Source: Streptomyces aureocirculatus | GTDB taxonomy: Bacteria > Actinomycetota > Actinomycetes > Streptomycetales > Streptomycetaceae | DNA length: 64,000 bases | Direction: 5' to 3' | Assembly (NCBI RefSeq): GCF_000720475.1 | Contig: NZ_JOAP01000033.1 | Location: forward strand, 1 to 64,000 | Shown here: in pieces, positions 34,938 through 43,756 of the stretch | Position numbering within the stretch: position 1 is the stretch's first letter | How the letters are laid out: each line of letters starts with the position of its first letter | The notes under the pieces: generated by a model | Seen by the model: only the letters and a program-made list of their open reading frames with translations | Databases searched by the model: none | Told to the model about the DNA's origin: nothing | Program-made: the position numbers and the translations under genes

Positions 34938-35525
34938 CTAAGAAGAGGGCTCGTCGTCCTCGTCGTCACCGGTCTCGGCGAGCACCGGTGACGCGTGGTG
35001 CGACCACAGCTTCCAGCCGTCGGGTGTGCGGCGGAACACATTCGTGGCGACCACGAGCTGCCCCACGAGGGGGCCGAGCTCGTCGCCGCCCTGGGGCGCG
35101 GGACCGCCGCTGAGGATGTTCTCCGTGCAGGTCACCAGGGCGGTGTCGCCGGCCACACAGACCCGCAGGTCGGTGAGGAAGAACTGGATGTACTCGGTGT
35201 TGGCCATGATCAGCGCGTACGACCTGAGGACCTCGCCGCGGCCTGTGAGCACCGGCCAGCCGGGGTGGACGCAGGAGATGGCGGGCCCCTCCGAGGCCGA
35301 TTCCGGTTCGCCGTCGCCCTCGGGGCCCGCCTCCGGCAGGCCGCTCTCGCGGACCGTGCCGGGGCCGCCCGTCTCCGGTGTCCCGCTGTACGTGTCCGCG
35401 TCGTCGAGGTCCGCGGCGTCGAGCCACAGGTCCGACACGCCGTCGAAGTCCCCCCGCTCCAGCGCTTCGTAGAAGGCGGTGTTGGCGAGCTCGACCTGCT
35501 CGACGTCCGTCTGCGCGCGCGTCAC
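34938..35525 (-). CDS. NTF2-fold SnoaL-like protein in the fol operon
   Basis: 195 residues from GTG 35525 (GTGA overlap with folP). The N-terminal helix VELANTAFYEALERGDFDGV, the central CVHPGWPVLTGRGEVLRSYA and the C-terminal VVATNVFRRTPDGWKLWSHH fit a SnoaL/DUF4440 single-domain protein. The first half has a ~40-residue acidic insert after DLDDADTYSG. Translational coupling to FolP is conserved in Streptomyces. A role in folate metabolism is inferred from position only. Confidence 0.85.
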   Translation of the reverse strand: MTRAQTDVEQVELANTAFYEALERGDFDGVSDLWLDAADLDDADTYSGTPETGGPGTVRESGLPEAGPEGDGEPESASEGPAISCVHPGWPVLTGRGEVLRSYALIMANTEYIQFFLTDLRVCVAGDTALVTCTENILSGGPAPQGGDELGPLVGQLVVATNVFRRTPDGWKLWSHHASPVLAETGDDEDDEPSS

Positions 35526-36517
35526 TGAGTGCCAGCCTCCCCGGAAGCGTCCGGTCCGGCGCCGTCGTCGGCACCGCTGTTCCCCCCGTGGCGGGGCGTT
35601 GCGGCGTCCGTGACGGCCTGCGCCACCCGTACCGCGTCCGCCGTGGCCCGTACCTCGTGCACGCGCACCGCCCAGGCGCCCTGGTGCGCCGCGAGGGCGG
35701 ACACCGCGGCCGTCGCGGCGTCCCGCTCGCGCGCGGGCGGCGGGGATCCCTGCGGGCCCGCGAGGACCCGGCCAAGGAACCTCTTGCGGGACGCGGCGAC
35801 CAGGACGGGGCGGCCGAGCGTGCGGAGCCGGTCGAGGCGGGCGAGCAGTGCCAGGTCGTGCTCGGCGTTCTTGGAGAAGCCGAGGCCCGGGTCGACGACG
35901 ATCCGCTCCGGGGCGATGCCCCCGGCGACCGCCGCCTCCACGCGCGCGTGGAGTTCGTCGACGACTTCGGAGACCACGTCCTCGTACACAGGCCGGGCGT
36001 GGATGTCGGTGAGGAAGCCGCGCCAGTGCATGACCACGAAGGGGGCCTGCGCGGCCGCGACGGCCGGCACCATGCCGGGGTCGGCGAGGCCCCCGGAGAC
36101 GTCGTTCACGAGGACGGCGCCCGCCGCGAGCGCCTCCTGTGCCACGCGGGCGCGCATGGTGTCCACGGAGACCGTGACACCCTCGGCCGCGAGACCGTGT
36201 ACGACGGGGACGACGCGCCGCAGCTCCTCGTCCTCGTCCACCCGCGCGGCGCCCGGCCGGGTCGACTCGCCGCCCACGTCGACGAGGTCGGCGCCCTGGG
36301 CGACGAGGTCGATGCCGTGCTTGACGGCGGCCGTGGTGTCGAACCAGCGCCCGCCGTCGGAGAACGAGTCGGGGGTCACGTTCACGACCCCCATGACGGC
36401 ACAGCGGTCCCACCGGGGGAGTCCCGCCACAGTGCCCCCGGCGTCCCCGCGTCGCCCGCCGCCGCCCCCGGCCGGGATACGCAGCCCGTCCTCGCTGTCC
36501 CCGCGCAACGTACTCAT
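35522..36517 (-). CDS. folP: Dihydropteroate synthase
   Basis: 331 residues. The family signatures are intact: VMGVVNVTPDSFSDGGRWFD, DVGGESTRPGA, IVVDPGLGFSKNAEHDLALL and VLVAASRKRFLGRVL. It joins the pterin pyrophosphate to p-aminobenzoate and is the sulfonamide target. The N-terminal 40 and C-terminal 30 residues are Gly/Asp-rich extensions. First gene of folP-NTF2-folB-folK-DUF3180. The gap to the lysyltransferase-like gene is only 30 bp, so the two may be co-transcribed. Confidence 0.96.
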   Translation of the reverse strand: MSTLRGDSEDGLRIPAGGGGGRRGDAGGTVAGLPRWDRCAVMGVVNVTPDSFSDGGRWFDTTAAVKHGIDLVAQGADLVDVGGESTRPGAARVDEDEELRRVVPVVHGLAAEGVTVSVDTMRARVAQEALAAGAVLVNDVSGGLADPGMVPAVAAAQAPFVVMHWRGFLTDIHARPVYEDVVSEVVDELHARVEAAVAGGIAPERIVVDPGLGFSKNAEHDLALLARLDRLRTLGRPVLVAASRKRFLGRVLAGPQGSPPPARERDAATAAVSALAAHQGAWAVRVHEVRATADAVRVAQAVTDAATPRHGGNSGADDGAGPDASGEAGTQ

Positions 36518-36547
36518 GCCTCAAGCCTAGGCCCGCGCGGGCCGCCG

Positions 36548-38398
36548 CTACGCCGCGCGGACCTCACGCTCCGCGGTGTGCGCCGACTGATGCGGGCAGG
36601 GACGGCGCTGCGCGGTGGCGCGGCGCAGGAATCGCGGCAGCGCGAGCGTGACGAAGCCCTCCGCCTGCATCGCGGCGAAACCGATCCGCGGCAGGTCGCG
36701 GCTGGAGCGGTAGACCACGAAGCGGGGCTCCCAGCGCGGCCGGAACTTCGCGTTGAACTTGTACAGCGACTCGATCTGGAACCAGCGCGAGAGGAACACC
36801 AGGAGCCCGCGCCAGGCGCGCAGGACCGGGCCCGCGCCCAGCTTCTCGCCGCGGGCGAGCGCCGCGCGGAACATCGCGAAGTTCAGCGACACACGTGTGA
36901 TGCCGAGCTTCGGCGCGGCTTGCAGGGCGGCGACGATGAGGAGTTCGTTCATGCCCGGGTCGGCCGACCTGTCGCGGCGCATCAGGTCGAGCGAGACACC
37001 GTCCTGCCCCCACGGCACGAAGTGCAGTACGGCCTTCAGGTCGCCGTAGGCACCGGCCTTCTCGTCGGCCTTGTGGGCCGTCGCGATCAGGCAGTCGCCG
37101 TCGTCGGGGTCGCCGATGCGGCCGAGCGCCATGGAGAAGCCGCGCTCGGTGTCGGTGCCGCGCCAGTCCTCGGCGGCGCGCTGGATGCGGTCGAGTTCCT
37201 TCTCCCCGAGGTCACGGATGCGCCGCACGCGCGTCTCGTAGCCATTGCGCTCGATCCGCTTGACCATCTGGCGCACGTTGCGCATCGCGCGCCCGGACAG
37301 GGAGAAATCCGCGACATCCACCACCGCCTCGTCGCCCAGCTCCAGGGCGTCGAGGCCGGTCTCACGGGTCCAGACCTCACCGCCGGTCTCGGAGCAGCCC
37401 ATGACGGCCGGGGTCCAGGAGTGCGCCTTGGCCTCGTCCATGAAGCGCTCGATGGCGCCGGGCCAGGCCTCCACGTCGCCGATGGGGTCGCCCGACGCGA
37501 GCATCACGCCGGACACCACGCGGTAGGTGACGGCGGCCTTGCCGCTGGGGGAGAAGACGACGCCCTTGTCGCGGCGGAGCGCGAAGTGGCCGAGGGAGTC
37601 GCGCCCGCCGTGCCTTGCGAGCAGCTCACGCAGCCGGCTCTCGTCGTCCTGGGTGAGGCGCGCGGCCGGGTGCTCGGGGCGGAAGGCCAGGTAGACGGTG
37701 GTGAGCGCGGTCAGCATGCCGAGGGCGCCGAGGGAGACGCCGACCGTCCAGGAGGTGCGGCCGGTGTAGCCGACGGGCCCCTCGAAGCCGAACAGGCCGT
37801 ACAGGACGTGCGCGAGGCGGTCGGTGAGGCCAGGGTCGCCGATGACCTTGTCCGGGTGCACGCTGACGATGACGAGGCCGAGCGCGATGGAACCGGCTCC
37901 GAGGAGAACGAAGTTGGCCAGTGCCCGCCAGCGGCTGCGCGGGTCCGGCAGTGCGGCGAACTCGGTGCGGTGCCGCAGCAGCAGCGCGAGGAGCGCGAGC
38001 GAGATCGCGGCGCCGATGAACGAGTGGCGGTAGGCGAACTGTGCGACCGCGCCCGCAGGCAGCAGCACCACCGCGGCCCGCCAGGCGCGCCGCTTGTGCC
38101 GCCGCAGGCCGTGCGCGAGCAGGAGCAGCAGGACGCCGCAGCTCAGCGCGAGGGCGGCGGCGAAGGGTCCGAGCGCGCCCGGCAGGACTTCGGCGAAGGT
38201 GTGCAGGCGGCTGCGCCGGAAGCGCGGGAAGACGGCTGCGGCGATGTTCAGAAGGCCCACGAGGGCGCAGATTCTGGCGGCGAGGACCGGGACGGCCTCG
38301 GCGCGGGGGCCGCGCAGGATCCGGCGCAGCCGGCCGTCGCCGCCGCCCTGGCCTCCTGGAACCGCACCCGACATTTCGCCATCTATCCTGACAGACAT
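36548..38398 (-). CDS. Lysyl-phosphatidylglycerol synthase-like (DUF2156) protein
   Basis: 616 residues from ATG 38398; ATG 38374 is a possible shorter start. Six to seven membrane segments in the first ~240 residues precede a DUF2156/LPG_synthase C domain (VVFSPSGKAAVTYRVVSGVM, VMGCSETGGEVWTRETGLDA, GRAMRNVRQMVKRIERNGYE, DLMRRDRSADPGMNELLIVA). Members transfer an amino acid from aminoacyl-tRNA to membrane phosphatidylglycerol, making the envelope less negative. Which amino acid is not evident, and no lysyl-tRNA synthetase domain is fused. Confidence 0.88.
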   Translation of the reverse strand: MSVRIDGEMSGAVPGGQGGGDGRLRRILRGPRAEAVPVLAARICALVGLLNIAAAVFPRFRRSRLHTFAEVLPGALGPFAAALALSCGVLLLLLAHGLRRHKRRAWRAAVVLLPAGAVAQFAYRHSFIGAAISLALLALLLRHRTEFAALPDPRSRWRALANFVLLGAGSIALGLVIVSVHPDKVIGDPGLTDRLAHVLYGLFGFEGPVGYTGRTSWTVGVSLGALGMLTALTTVYLAFRPEHPAARLTQDDESRLRELLARHGGRDSLGHFALRRDKGVVFSPSGKAAVTYRVVSGVMLASGDPIGDVEAWPGAIERFMDEAKAHSWTPAVMGCSETGGEVWTRETGLDALELGDEAVVDVADFSLSGRAMRNVRQMVKRIERNGYETRVRRIRDLGEKELDRIQRAAEDWRGTDTERGFSMALGRIGDPDDGDCLIATAHKADEKAGAYGDLKAVLHFVPWGQDGVSLDLMRRDRSADPGMNELLIVAALQAAPKLGITRVSLNFAMFRAALARGEKLGAGPVLRAWRGLLVFLSRWFQIESLYKFNAKFRPRWEPRFVVYRSSRDLPRIGFAAMQAEGFVTLALPRFLRRATAQRRPCPHQSAHTAEREVRAA

Positions 38399-38623
38399 CG
38401 CATCCCGTAGTTCTGCGAGAGAGCTTTGACCCCGGTACCAAAGGTGGCAACCGGTGATATTGCGCCCTCTAGGACGGTCCTTCGGGGACAGGGGTTCACT
38501 CCCCTCCGGAAAACCGGCGGAAAGCTGGCGGAAAAGGTACGGCTCGGGTCGTATCCATGGATTCCGCCCTCCGCGCCGACCCCCTGAGGGCGGACAGGCA
38601 GAAAGCGCAGGCAGGATCATCCC

Positions 38624-39757
38624 ATGGGTCTCACGAGCAATAAGGTGCTGGCACTTGCCGTAGCGCTGGCCGTGCTGCTGTTCATCGGCACGGTCTGGCT
38701 GTGGCCGCGCCTCGCCCGCCGCAGTTGGCAGGCGATCATCGGGCGAGTCGGGCTGCTGCTCGCCACACAGCTCGCGATCTTCGCATCCGTCGGCCTCGCG
38801 GCCAACCAGGCATTCGGCTTCTACGCCACCTGGGCCGACCTCTTCGGCCAGGAGACGTCGCAGGGCGTGGTCGTCGACCACGACGCCATGAAGGGTGAGA
38901 AGGGCCCGGTCCGCGTCGTCGACACCAAGTCCGTCGACGTACCCGGAGGCGGCATCCCGCGGATCGGCGGCCAGATCCAGAAGATCGACATCCAGGGCCG
39001 GAACTCCAGGATCGCCAGCCCGGCGTACGTGTATCTGCCGCCCGAGTACTTCCAGCCGCAGTACAAGAACCGCACCTTCCCCGCGGCCGCCGTCCTGACC
39101 GGCTACCCCGGCACCGCCGAAGCGCTCATCAAGGGCCTGCACTACCCGCAGACCGCCCACAAGCAGGCCAAGGACGGCAAGATGCAGCCGATGATCCTGG
39201 TCATGCTGCGGCCCACCGTGGCGCCGCCCCGGGACACCGAGTGCGTGGACATCCCCGGCGGCCCGCAGTCCGAGACGTTCTTCGCCAAGGACCTCCCCGG
39301 CGCCATCAGCGACCACTACCGCGTCGGCAAGAAGGCCGACAGTTGGGGCATCATCGGCGACTCCACGGGCGGCTACTGCGCCCTGAAGGTCGCCATGCAC
39401 CACCCCCGCGCGTACGGCGCCGCCGTCGGCCTCTCGGCCTACTACAAGGCCGCCCAGGACGTGACGACCGGCAACCTGTTCCACGGCGACAAGGAACGGG
39501 AACGGCGCGCGAACCTGCTGTGGTACCTCGACCACATGCCGCCGCCCAGGACCTCCCTCCTTGTGACCACCAGCAAGAAGGGCGAGGGCAACTACAAGGA
39601 CACCAAGAAGTTCATCGAGAAGGTCAAGTCCCCCACCCGGGTCTCGTCGATCACCCTCGCCAGCGGCGGCCACAACTTCAACACGTGGCGGCGTGAGATC
39701 CCGGCGTCCTTGGTGTGGATGAGCGGGCGGCTGACCGGCGGGTCGGACGTGCGCTGA
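38624..39757 (+). CDS. Membrane-anchored alpha/beta hydrolase (esterase D/antigen 85-like)
   Basis: 377 residues. Two N-terminal membrane segments (about 5-27 and 40-62) are followed by an extracytoplasmic esterase domain. Nucleophile motif GDSTGGYCALKVAM, oxyanion-side VLTGYPGTAEALIKGL and late His in SGGHNFNTWRREIPASLVWM complete a Ser-Asp-His set. The fold resembles the antigen 85/esterase group; the substrate is unknown. It is divergent from the lysyltransferase-like gene, whose envelope role suggests a shared surface theme, and a 225-bp control region lies between them. Confidence 0.85.
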   Translation: MGLTSNKVLALAVALAVLLFIGTVWLWPRLARRSWQAIIGRVGLLLATQLAIFASVGLAANQAFGFYATWADLFGQETSQGVVVDHDAMKGEKGPVRVVDTKSVDVPGGGIPRIGGQIQKIDIQGRNSRIASPAYVYLPPEYFQPQYKNRTFPAAAVLTGYPGTAEALIKGLHYPQTAHKQAKDGKMQPMILVMLRPTVAPPRDTECVDIPGGPQSETFFAKDLPGAISDHYRVGKKADSWGIIGDSTGGYCALKVAMHHPRAYGAAVGLSAYYKAAQDVTTGNLFHGDKERERRANLLWYLDHMPPPRTSLLVTTSKKGEGNYKDTKKFIEKVKSPTRVSSITLASGGHNFNTWRREIPASLVWMSGRLTGGSDVR

Positions 39758-39793
39758 GCCCCTTGGGCGGCTGACCGGCGGGGGCGTGCGCTG

Positions 39794-40960
39794 TCACGCC
39801 CCGGCTACCGACGCCACCGTCTCCAGGTCGACGTCCTCGCGCGCGATGTCCCGCGCGTCCGCCGCCGTCGAGCGGCGCAGCGCCTCGTGCAGCCGGGCCG
39901 GGGTGAGGACCCCGAGGAAGCGGCCCTCGCTGCGCTCGTCGATGACCGCGATCCAGCCCGCGTCGTGCTGGAGCATCGTCGAGAACGCCTGCTTCAGGCT
40001 GGCGCCGACCGGCAGCCACGCCTCCATGCGGCGGGCGTGCTCGCGCACCGTGCCGGTGCCCACGCGCGCGTGCTCGGCGGAGATCCAGCCGTGCAGATTG
40101 TTCTCGCCGTCCAGGACGACGGCCCAGCGGGCGCCGGCCCCTTCGAGGTCCTTGGGCAGCGGGTCGTCGAGGTGGACCACCGGCGGCTGCTCCAGGTCGC
40201 CCTCCTCGATGGGCGTCACGGACAGCCGCTTAAGGCCCCGGTCCGCGCCCACGAAGTCGGCGACGTACTCGGTGGCGGGCGCGCCGAGGACGGTGGAGGG
40301 GGTGTCGAACTGCTCGACGCGGCCCTGTCCGTAGACGGCGATGCGGTCACCGAGGCGGACTGCCTCCTCGATGTCGTGTGTGACGAACAGCACGGTCTTG
40401 CGAACGGCCTGCTGCAAGCGGAGGAACTCGTTCTGCAGATGCTCGCGCACCACGGGGTCGACCGCTCCGAACGGCTCGTCCATCAGCAGGACGGGCGGGT
40501 CGGCCGCCAGCGCCCTGGCCACGCCGACGCGTTGGCGCTGGCCGCCGGAGAGCTGCTCGGGATAGCGGTCACCGAAGGTCGCGGGGTCGAGGCCGACGAG
40601 GTCGAGGAGTTCGGCGGCGCGCTCGCGGGCCTTCGCGCGCTTCACGCCCAGCAGGTGCGGGACGGTGGCGGTGTTGTCCAGGACCGTTTTGTGCGGGAAG
40701 AGGCCGATCTGCTGGATGACATAGCCGATTCTGCGGCGGAGCTGGACGGGGTCGATTCCGGATATGTCCTCGCCGTCGAGGAATATCCGCCCCTCGGTCG
40801 GCTCGATGAGCCGGTTCACCATTTTCATCGTCGTGGTCTTGCCGCAGCCCGACGGGCCCACGAGCGTGACCAGTTCACCCTCCGCCACCTCGAAGGACAG
40901 GTCGTCGACGGCTGTCGTACCGTCCGCGTACCGCTTGGTCACGTTCTCGAACCGGATCAT
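39794..40960 (-). CDS. opuCA: Glycine betaine/choline ABC transporter ATPase with CBS domains
   Basis: 388 residues. Walker A GPSGCGKTTTMKMVNRLIEP, signature LSGGQRQRVGVARAL, Walker B PPVLLMDEPFGAVDP and a His switch VTHDIEEA, followed by two C-terminal CBS-like halves (VVHLDDPLPKDL to the end). The MKMVNRLIEPTEGRI stretch is typical of the OpuCA/ProV/OtaA quaternary-amine branch. CBS pairs sense ionic strength in this family. Unlike most opuC operons it is transcribed away from its permease genes, which start 175 bp upstream on the other strand. Confidence 0.93.
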   Translation of the reverse strand: MIRFENVTKRYADGTTAVDDLSFEVAEGELVTLVGPSGCGKTTTMKMVNRLIEPTEGRIFLDGEDISGIDPVQLRRRIGYVIQQIGLFPHKTVLDNTATVPHLLGVKRAKARERAAELLDLVGLDPATFGDRYPEQLSGGQRQRVGVARALAADPPVLLMDEPFGAVDPVVREHLQNEFLRLQQAVRKTVLFVTHDIEEAVRLGDRIAVYGQGRVEQFDTPSTVLGAPATEYVADFVGADRGLKRLSVTPIEEGDLEQPPVVHLDDPLPKDLEGAGARWAVVLDGENNLHGWISAEHARVGTGTVREHARRMEAWLPVGASLKQAFSTMLQHDAGWIAVIDERSEGRFLGVLTPARLHEALRRSTAADARDIAREDVDLETVASVAGA

Positions 40961-41135
40961 GATTCCCCATTGTGGCGCGTGTTCTGTGAAGACGGTGTTG
41001 CGCCCGCACGAAGAGGGCCCCCGCGTCTCGGAGATTGTCAGTGCTCGGGGTTAGGGTCGCCAGTCAGATGGACATGTGGGTTTCGGCACGTGTCCGGGTC
41101 TGCATGGCGACGGGGTTTCGGGGGAGGCGGGGCGG

Positions 41136-41876
41136 GTGAGCAAGCGGGACTGCCTGGTGGCGAACGACTGGATCTGCGGCGAGTACATCCGCTCGCGCAG
41201 CCAGGAATTGACCGACGCGACGCTGGAGCATGTGGCGATCACGGGCGCGTCCGTGCTGATAGGCGTGGCGGTCGCGCTGCCCCTCGCGCTGATCGCGCGG
41301 CGCTGGCGCTTCCTCGCCGCCCCCATCCTCGGCGTGACCACGGTGTTGTACTCGATTCCCTCGCTCGCGATGTTCTCGCTCCTGCTCCCCTTCTTCGGCC
41401 TTTCCGCCTCCTTGGTCGTCACGGGCCTCGTGCTGTATTCGCTGACGATCCTGGTGCGCAACATCCTCGCGGGCCTCCAGGCGGTCCCCGAGGACGCCAG
41501 AGAGGCCGCCAAAGGCATGGGGTACGGCCCGCTGCGGCTCCTGTGGGAAGTGGAACTGCCGCTCGCGCTGCCCGCCCTGCTCGCCGGTGTGCGCATCACG
41601 ACGGTGTCCACCGTGGCCCTCACCACCGTCGGCGCGATCGTCGACTACGGCGGCCTCGGCACGCTGATCCTCGACGGCCTCGACACCCAGTTCAAGGCGC
41701 AGGTGCTCACCGCGTCCGCGCTGTGCGTCGTCCTCGCCATCGCCGCCGACCTGCTGCTTCTCGCTCTCCAGCGGCTGCTCACGCCCTGGACGCGAGCCCA
41801 TCGAATACGACCGGGCCGCTTCTCGCGCAAGGCGGGCGCGGCCAACAGCGTGGCCAAGGTGGCTGAGCCCGTATGA
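41136..41876 (+). CDS. OpuC-type ABC permease subunit 1
   Basis: 246 residues from GTG 41136 with GGGGAGGCGG upstream. Five to six membrane segments, including SVLIGVAVALPLALIARRWR, YSIPSLAMFSLLLPFFGLSA and a binding-protein-dependent transport motif (EAAKGMGYGPLRLLWEVELP, the EAA loop). The second permease start overlaps the stop (ATGA). The pair imports a quaternary-amine osmolyte such as glycine betaine or choline, the likely ligand by homology. Confidence 0.92.
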   Translation: MSKRDCLVANDWICGEYIRSRSQELTDATLEHVAITGASVLIGVAVALPLALIARRWRFLAAPILGVTTVLYSIPSLAMFSLLLPFFGLSASLVVTGLVLYSLTILVRNILAGLQAVPEDAREAAKGMGYGPLRLLWEVELPLALPALLAGVRITTVSTVALTTVGAIVDYGGLGTLILDGLDTQFKAQVLTASALCVVLAIAADLLLLALQRLLTPWTRAHRIRPGRFSRKAGAANSVAKVAEPV

Positions 41877-42553
41877 ACGCGATATCCGGTGCCTATGACT
41901 GGCTGACCACGTCCGCCAACTGGCAGGGCGAAAAGGGGGTGTGGCACCGTCTCGCCGAGCATCTGTACTTCAGCGGTGTGTGCCTCGCCGTGGCCTGCCT
42001 GATCGCGCTGCCCGTCGCGCTGCTGCTCGGCCACATCGGCAAGGGCGGCGCGCTCGCGGTCAACATCTCCAACGTCGGCCGTGCGGTGCCCACGCTCGCC
42101 GTCCTGATCCTGCTCACGCTCACCCCGCTCGGCGAGCACGGGGACATGCCCACGCTGATCGCCCTCGTCCTGTTCGCCGTGCCGCCGCTGCTCACCAACG
42201 CCTACATCGGCATGCGTGAGGTGGACCACTCGGTGGTGGAGGCCGCGCGCGGCATGGGCATGAGCGGACGTCAGCTCTTCGCCCGGGTCGAGCTGCCCCT
42301 CGCGTACCCGATGGTCATGACCGGGATCCGGTCGGCCGCGGTGCAGGTGGTGGCCACGGCGACGCTCGCCGCGATGGCCGGGGAGGGCGGTCTCGGGCGG
42401 ATCATCACGGCCGGGTTCAACCTGCAGAACACCCCGCAGGTCGTCGCGGGCGCCTTCCTGGTGGCACTGCTCGCGCTGTTCGTGGAGGGCGTCCTGGTCC
42501 TCGCGGGGCGGCTCCTCGATCCGATGCGGGGGCGGTCCCGGGTGGGCGGCTGA
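41873..42553 (+). CDS. OpuC-type ABC permease subunit 2
   Basis: 226 residues with the same fold and EAA loop (EAARGMGMSGRQLFARVELP). LGHIGKGGALAVNISNVGRA and VPTLAVLILLTLTPLGEHGD are the first segments after the N-terminus. ATG 41873 overlaps the upstream stop by four bases. The binding-protein gene follows 80 bp downstream, on the same strand. Two different permeases per transporter is usual for OpuC. Confidence 0.92.
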   Translation: MNAISGAYDWLTTSANWQGEKGVWHRLAEHLYFSGVCLAVACLIALPVALLLGHIGKGGALAVNISNVGRAVPTLAVLILLTLTPLGEHGDMPTLIALVLFAVPPLLTNAYIGMREVDHSVVEAARGMGMSGRQLFARVELPLAYPMVMTGIRSAAVQVVATATLAAMAGEGGLGRIITAGFNLQNTPQVVAGAFLVALLALFVEGVLVLAGRLLDPMRGRSRVGG

Positions 42554-42633
42554 GCCGGCCGGACCTTCCCGACGCTTGCAGCGAAAACTCTCGAAACGGT
42601 TCTCGACATGGTTTCCGAAATGGTGGTTCACCG

Positions 42634-43599
42634 ATGAACAGCAGGACGCGTCGCGCACGACGGATGGCAGGGGCGGCAACGGCCGTCGTGGCGCTGACCG
42701 CGGGGCTCTCCGCGTGCGGCGGGGACAGCCTGGAGGACGACAAGGGGTCCGACGGCGGCGGCAAGGGCAAGCTCGTGGTGGGTTCGGCGCGGTTCACCGA
42801 GCAGAAGGTCCTCGCCGAGCTGTACGCGGGCGTCCTGCGGGACGCCGGTTACGACGCGTCGGTCAAGACCGTGCAGAACCGCGAGGTGTACGAGCCCGAG
42901 TTGAAGAAGGGCACCATCGACGTCGCCCCGGAATACGCGGCCACGCTCACGGAATTCCTCAACCTGAAGAAGAACGGCGCCGACGCGAAGCCGGTGGCCT
43001 CCAGCGATCTCGACGCGACGTACGGCGAACTCACCGAACTCGCCGAGCTGCGCGGCCTCAAGGCACTCCCGGCCGGTAAGGCCGTGGACCAGAACGCGTT
43101 CGCGGTGACCAGCAAATACGCCGAGGAGCACAAGCTCAAGACGCTTTCCGATCTTGGAAAGTCCGGCGAGAAGGTCCGCGTCGCGGCCGGTGACGAATGC
43201 GAGACCCGGCCGTTCTGCGCACCGGGCCTGAAGAAGAAGTACGGCATCGACGTCGCCGGAATCGACCCCAAGGGCGTCGGCACCACACAGTCGAAGCAGG
43301 CCGTGAAGAACGGCACGGACCAGTTGGTCCTGACGACCACCACGGACGCGACGCTGAAGAACTTCGGCCTGGTGATCCTGGAGGACGACAAGAAGCTCCA
43401 GAACGCCGACAACATCCTTCCCGTCGTGAACGCCAAGGAGGCCGGTGACAAGAAGGTGGCCGCGGCCCTCGCCAAGGTCACCAAGGCACTGACGACGGAC
43501 GATCTCATCGAACTGAACCGCAAGGTCGACGAGGAGCGCCAGAAGGAAGCGGATGTCGCCAAGGAGTATCTGGAGTCGAAGGGCCTGATCGAGAAGTAG
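42634..43599 (+). CDS. Quaternary-amine ABC transporter binding lipoprotein
   Basis: 321 residues. The signal peptide ends at a lipobox (TAGLSACGGDS, Cys near residue 29). The periplasmic-type OpuAC domain carries GSARFTEQKVLAELYAGVLR, APEYAATLTEFLNLKKNG, TDQLVLTTTTDATLKNFGLV and a Lys-rich C-terminus. It captures betaine- or choline-like ligands at the cell surface for the two permeases and the divergent ATPase. The aromatic box residues cannot be confirmed without alignment. Confidence 0.93.
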   Translation: MNSRTRRARRMAGAATAVVALTAGLSACGGDSLEDDKGSDGGGKGKLVVGSARFTEQKVLAELYAGVLRDAGYDASVKTVQNREVYEPELKKGTIDVAPEYAATLTEFLNLKKNGADAKPVASSDLDATYGELTELAELRGLKALPAGKAVDQNAFAVTSKYAEEHKLKTLSDLGKSGEKVRVAAGDECETRPFCAPGLKKKYGIDVAGIDPKGVGTTQSKQAVKNGTDQLVLTTTTDATLKNFGLVILEDDKKLQNADNILPVVNAKEAGDKKVAAALAKVTKALTTDDLIELNRKVDEERQKEADVAKEYLESKGLIEK

Positions 43600-43756
43600 G
43601 GCTCGCGACCGGCCCGGGTTGCGTAATCCCGGCGGAGGGGATGAAGTGGCCCCTCGTGGAAGAAGTGGCTCACTGGGGTGGGGAGTTGCGGTGGGGGCAC
43701 CGGGAATTTGGCGGGCGAGGCACCAGACTTCGCCTACGCGCGGTAAGTTTCTGGCC

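Noticed and set aside
35378..38410. 1010-residue plus-strand frame opposite the folP and lysyltransferase genes
   Set aside because: Arg/Gly/Ala-rich shadow of the minus-strand genes.
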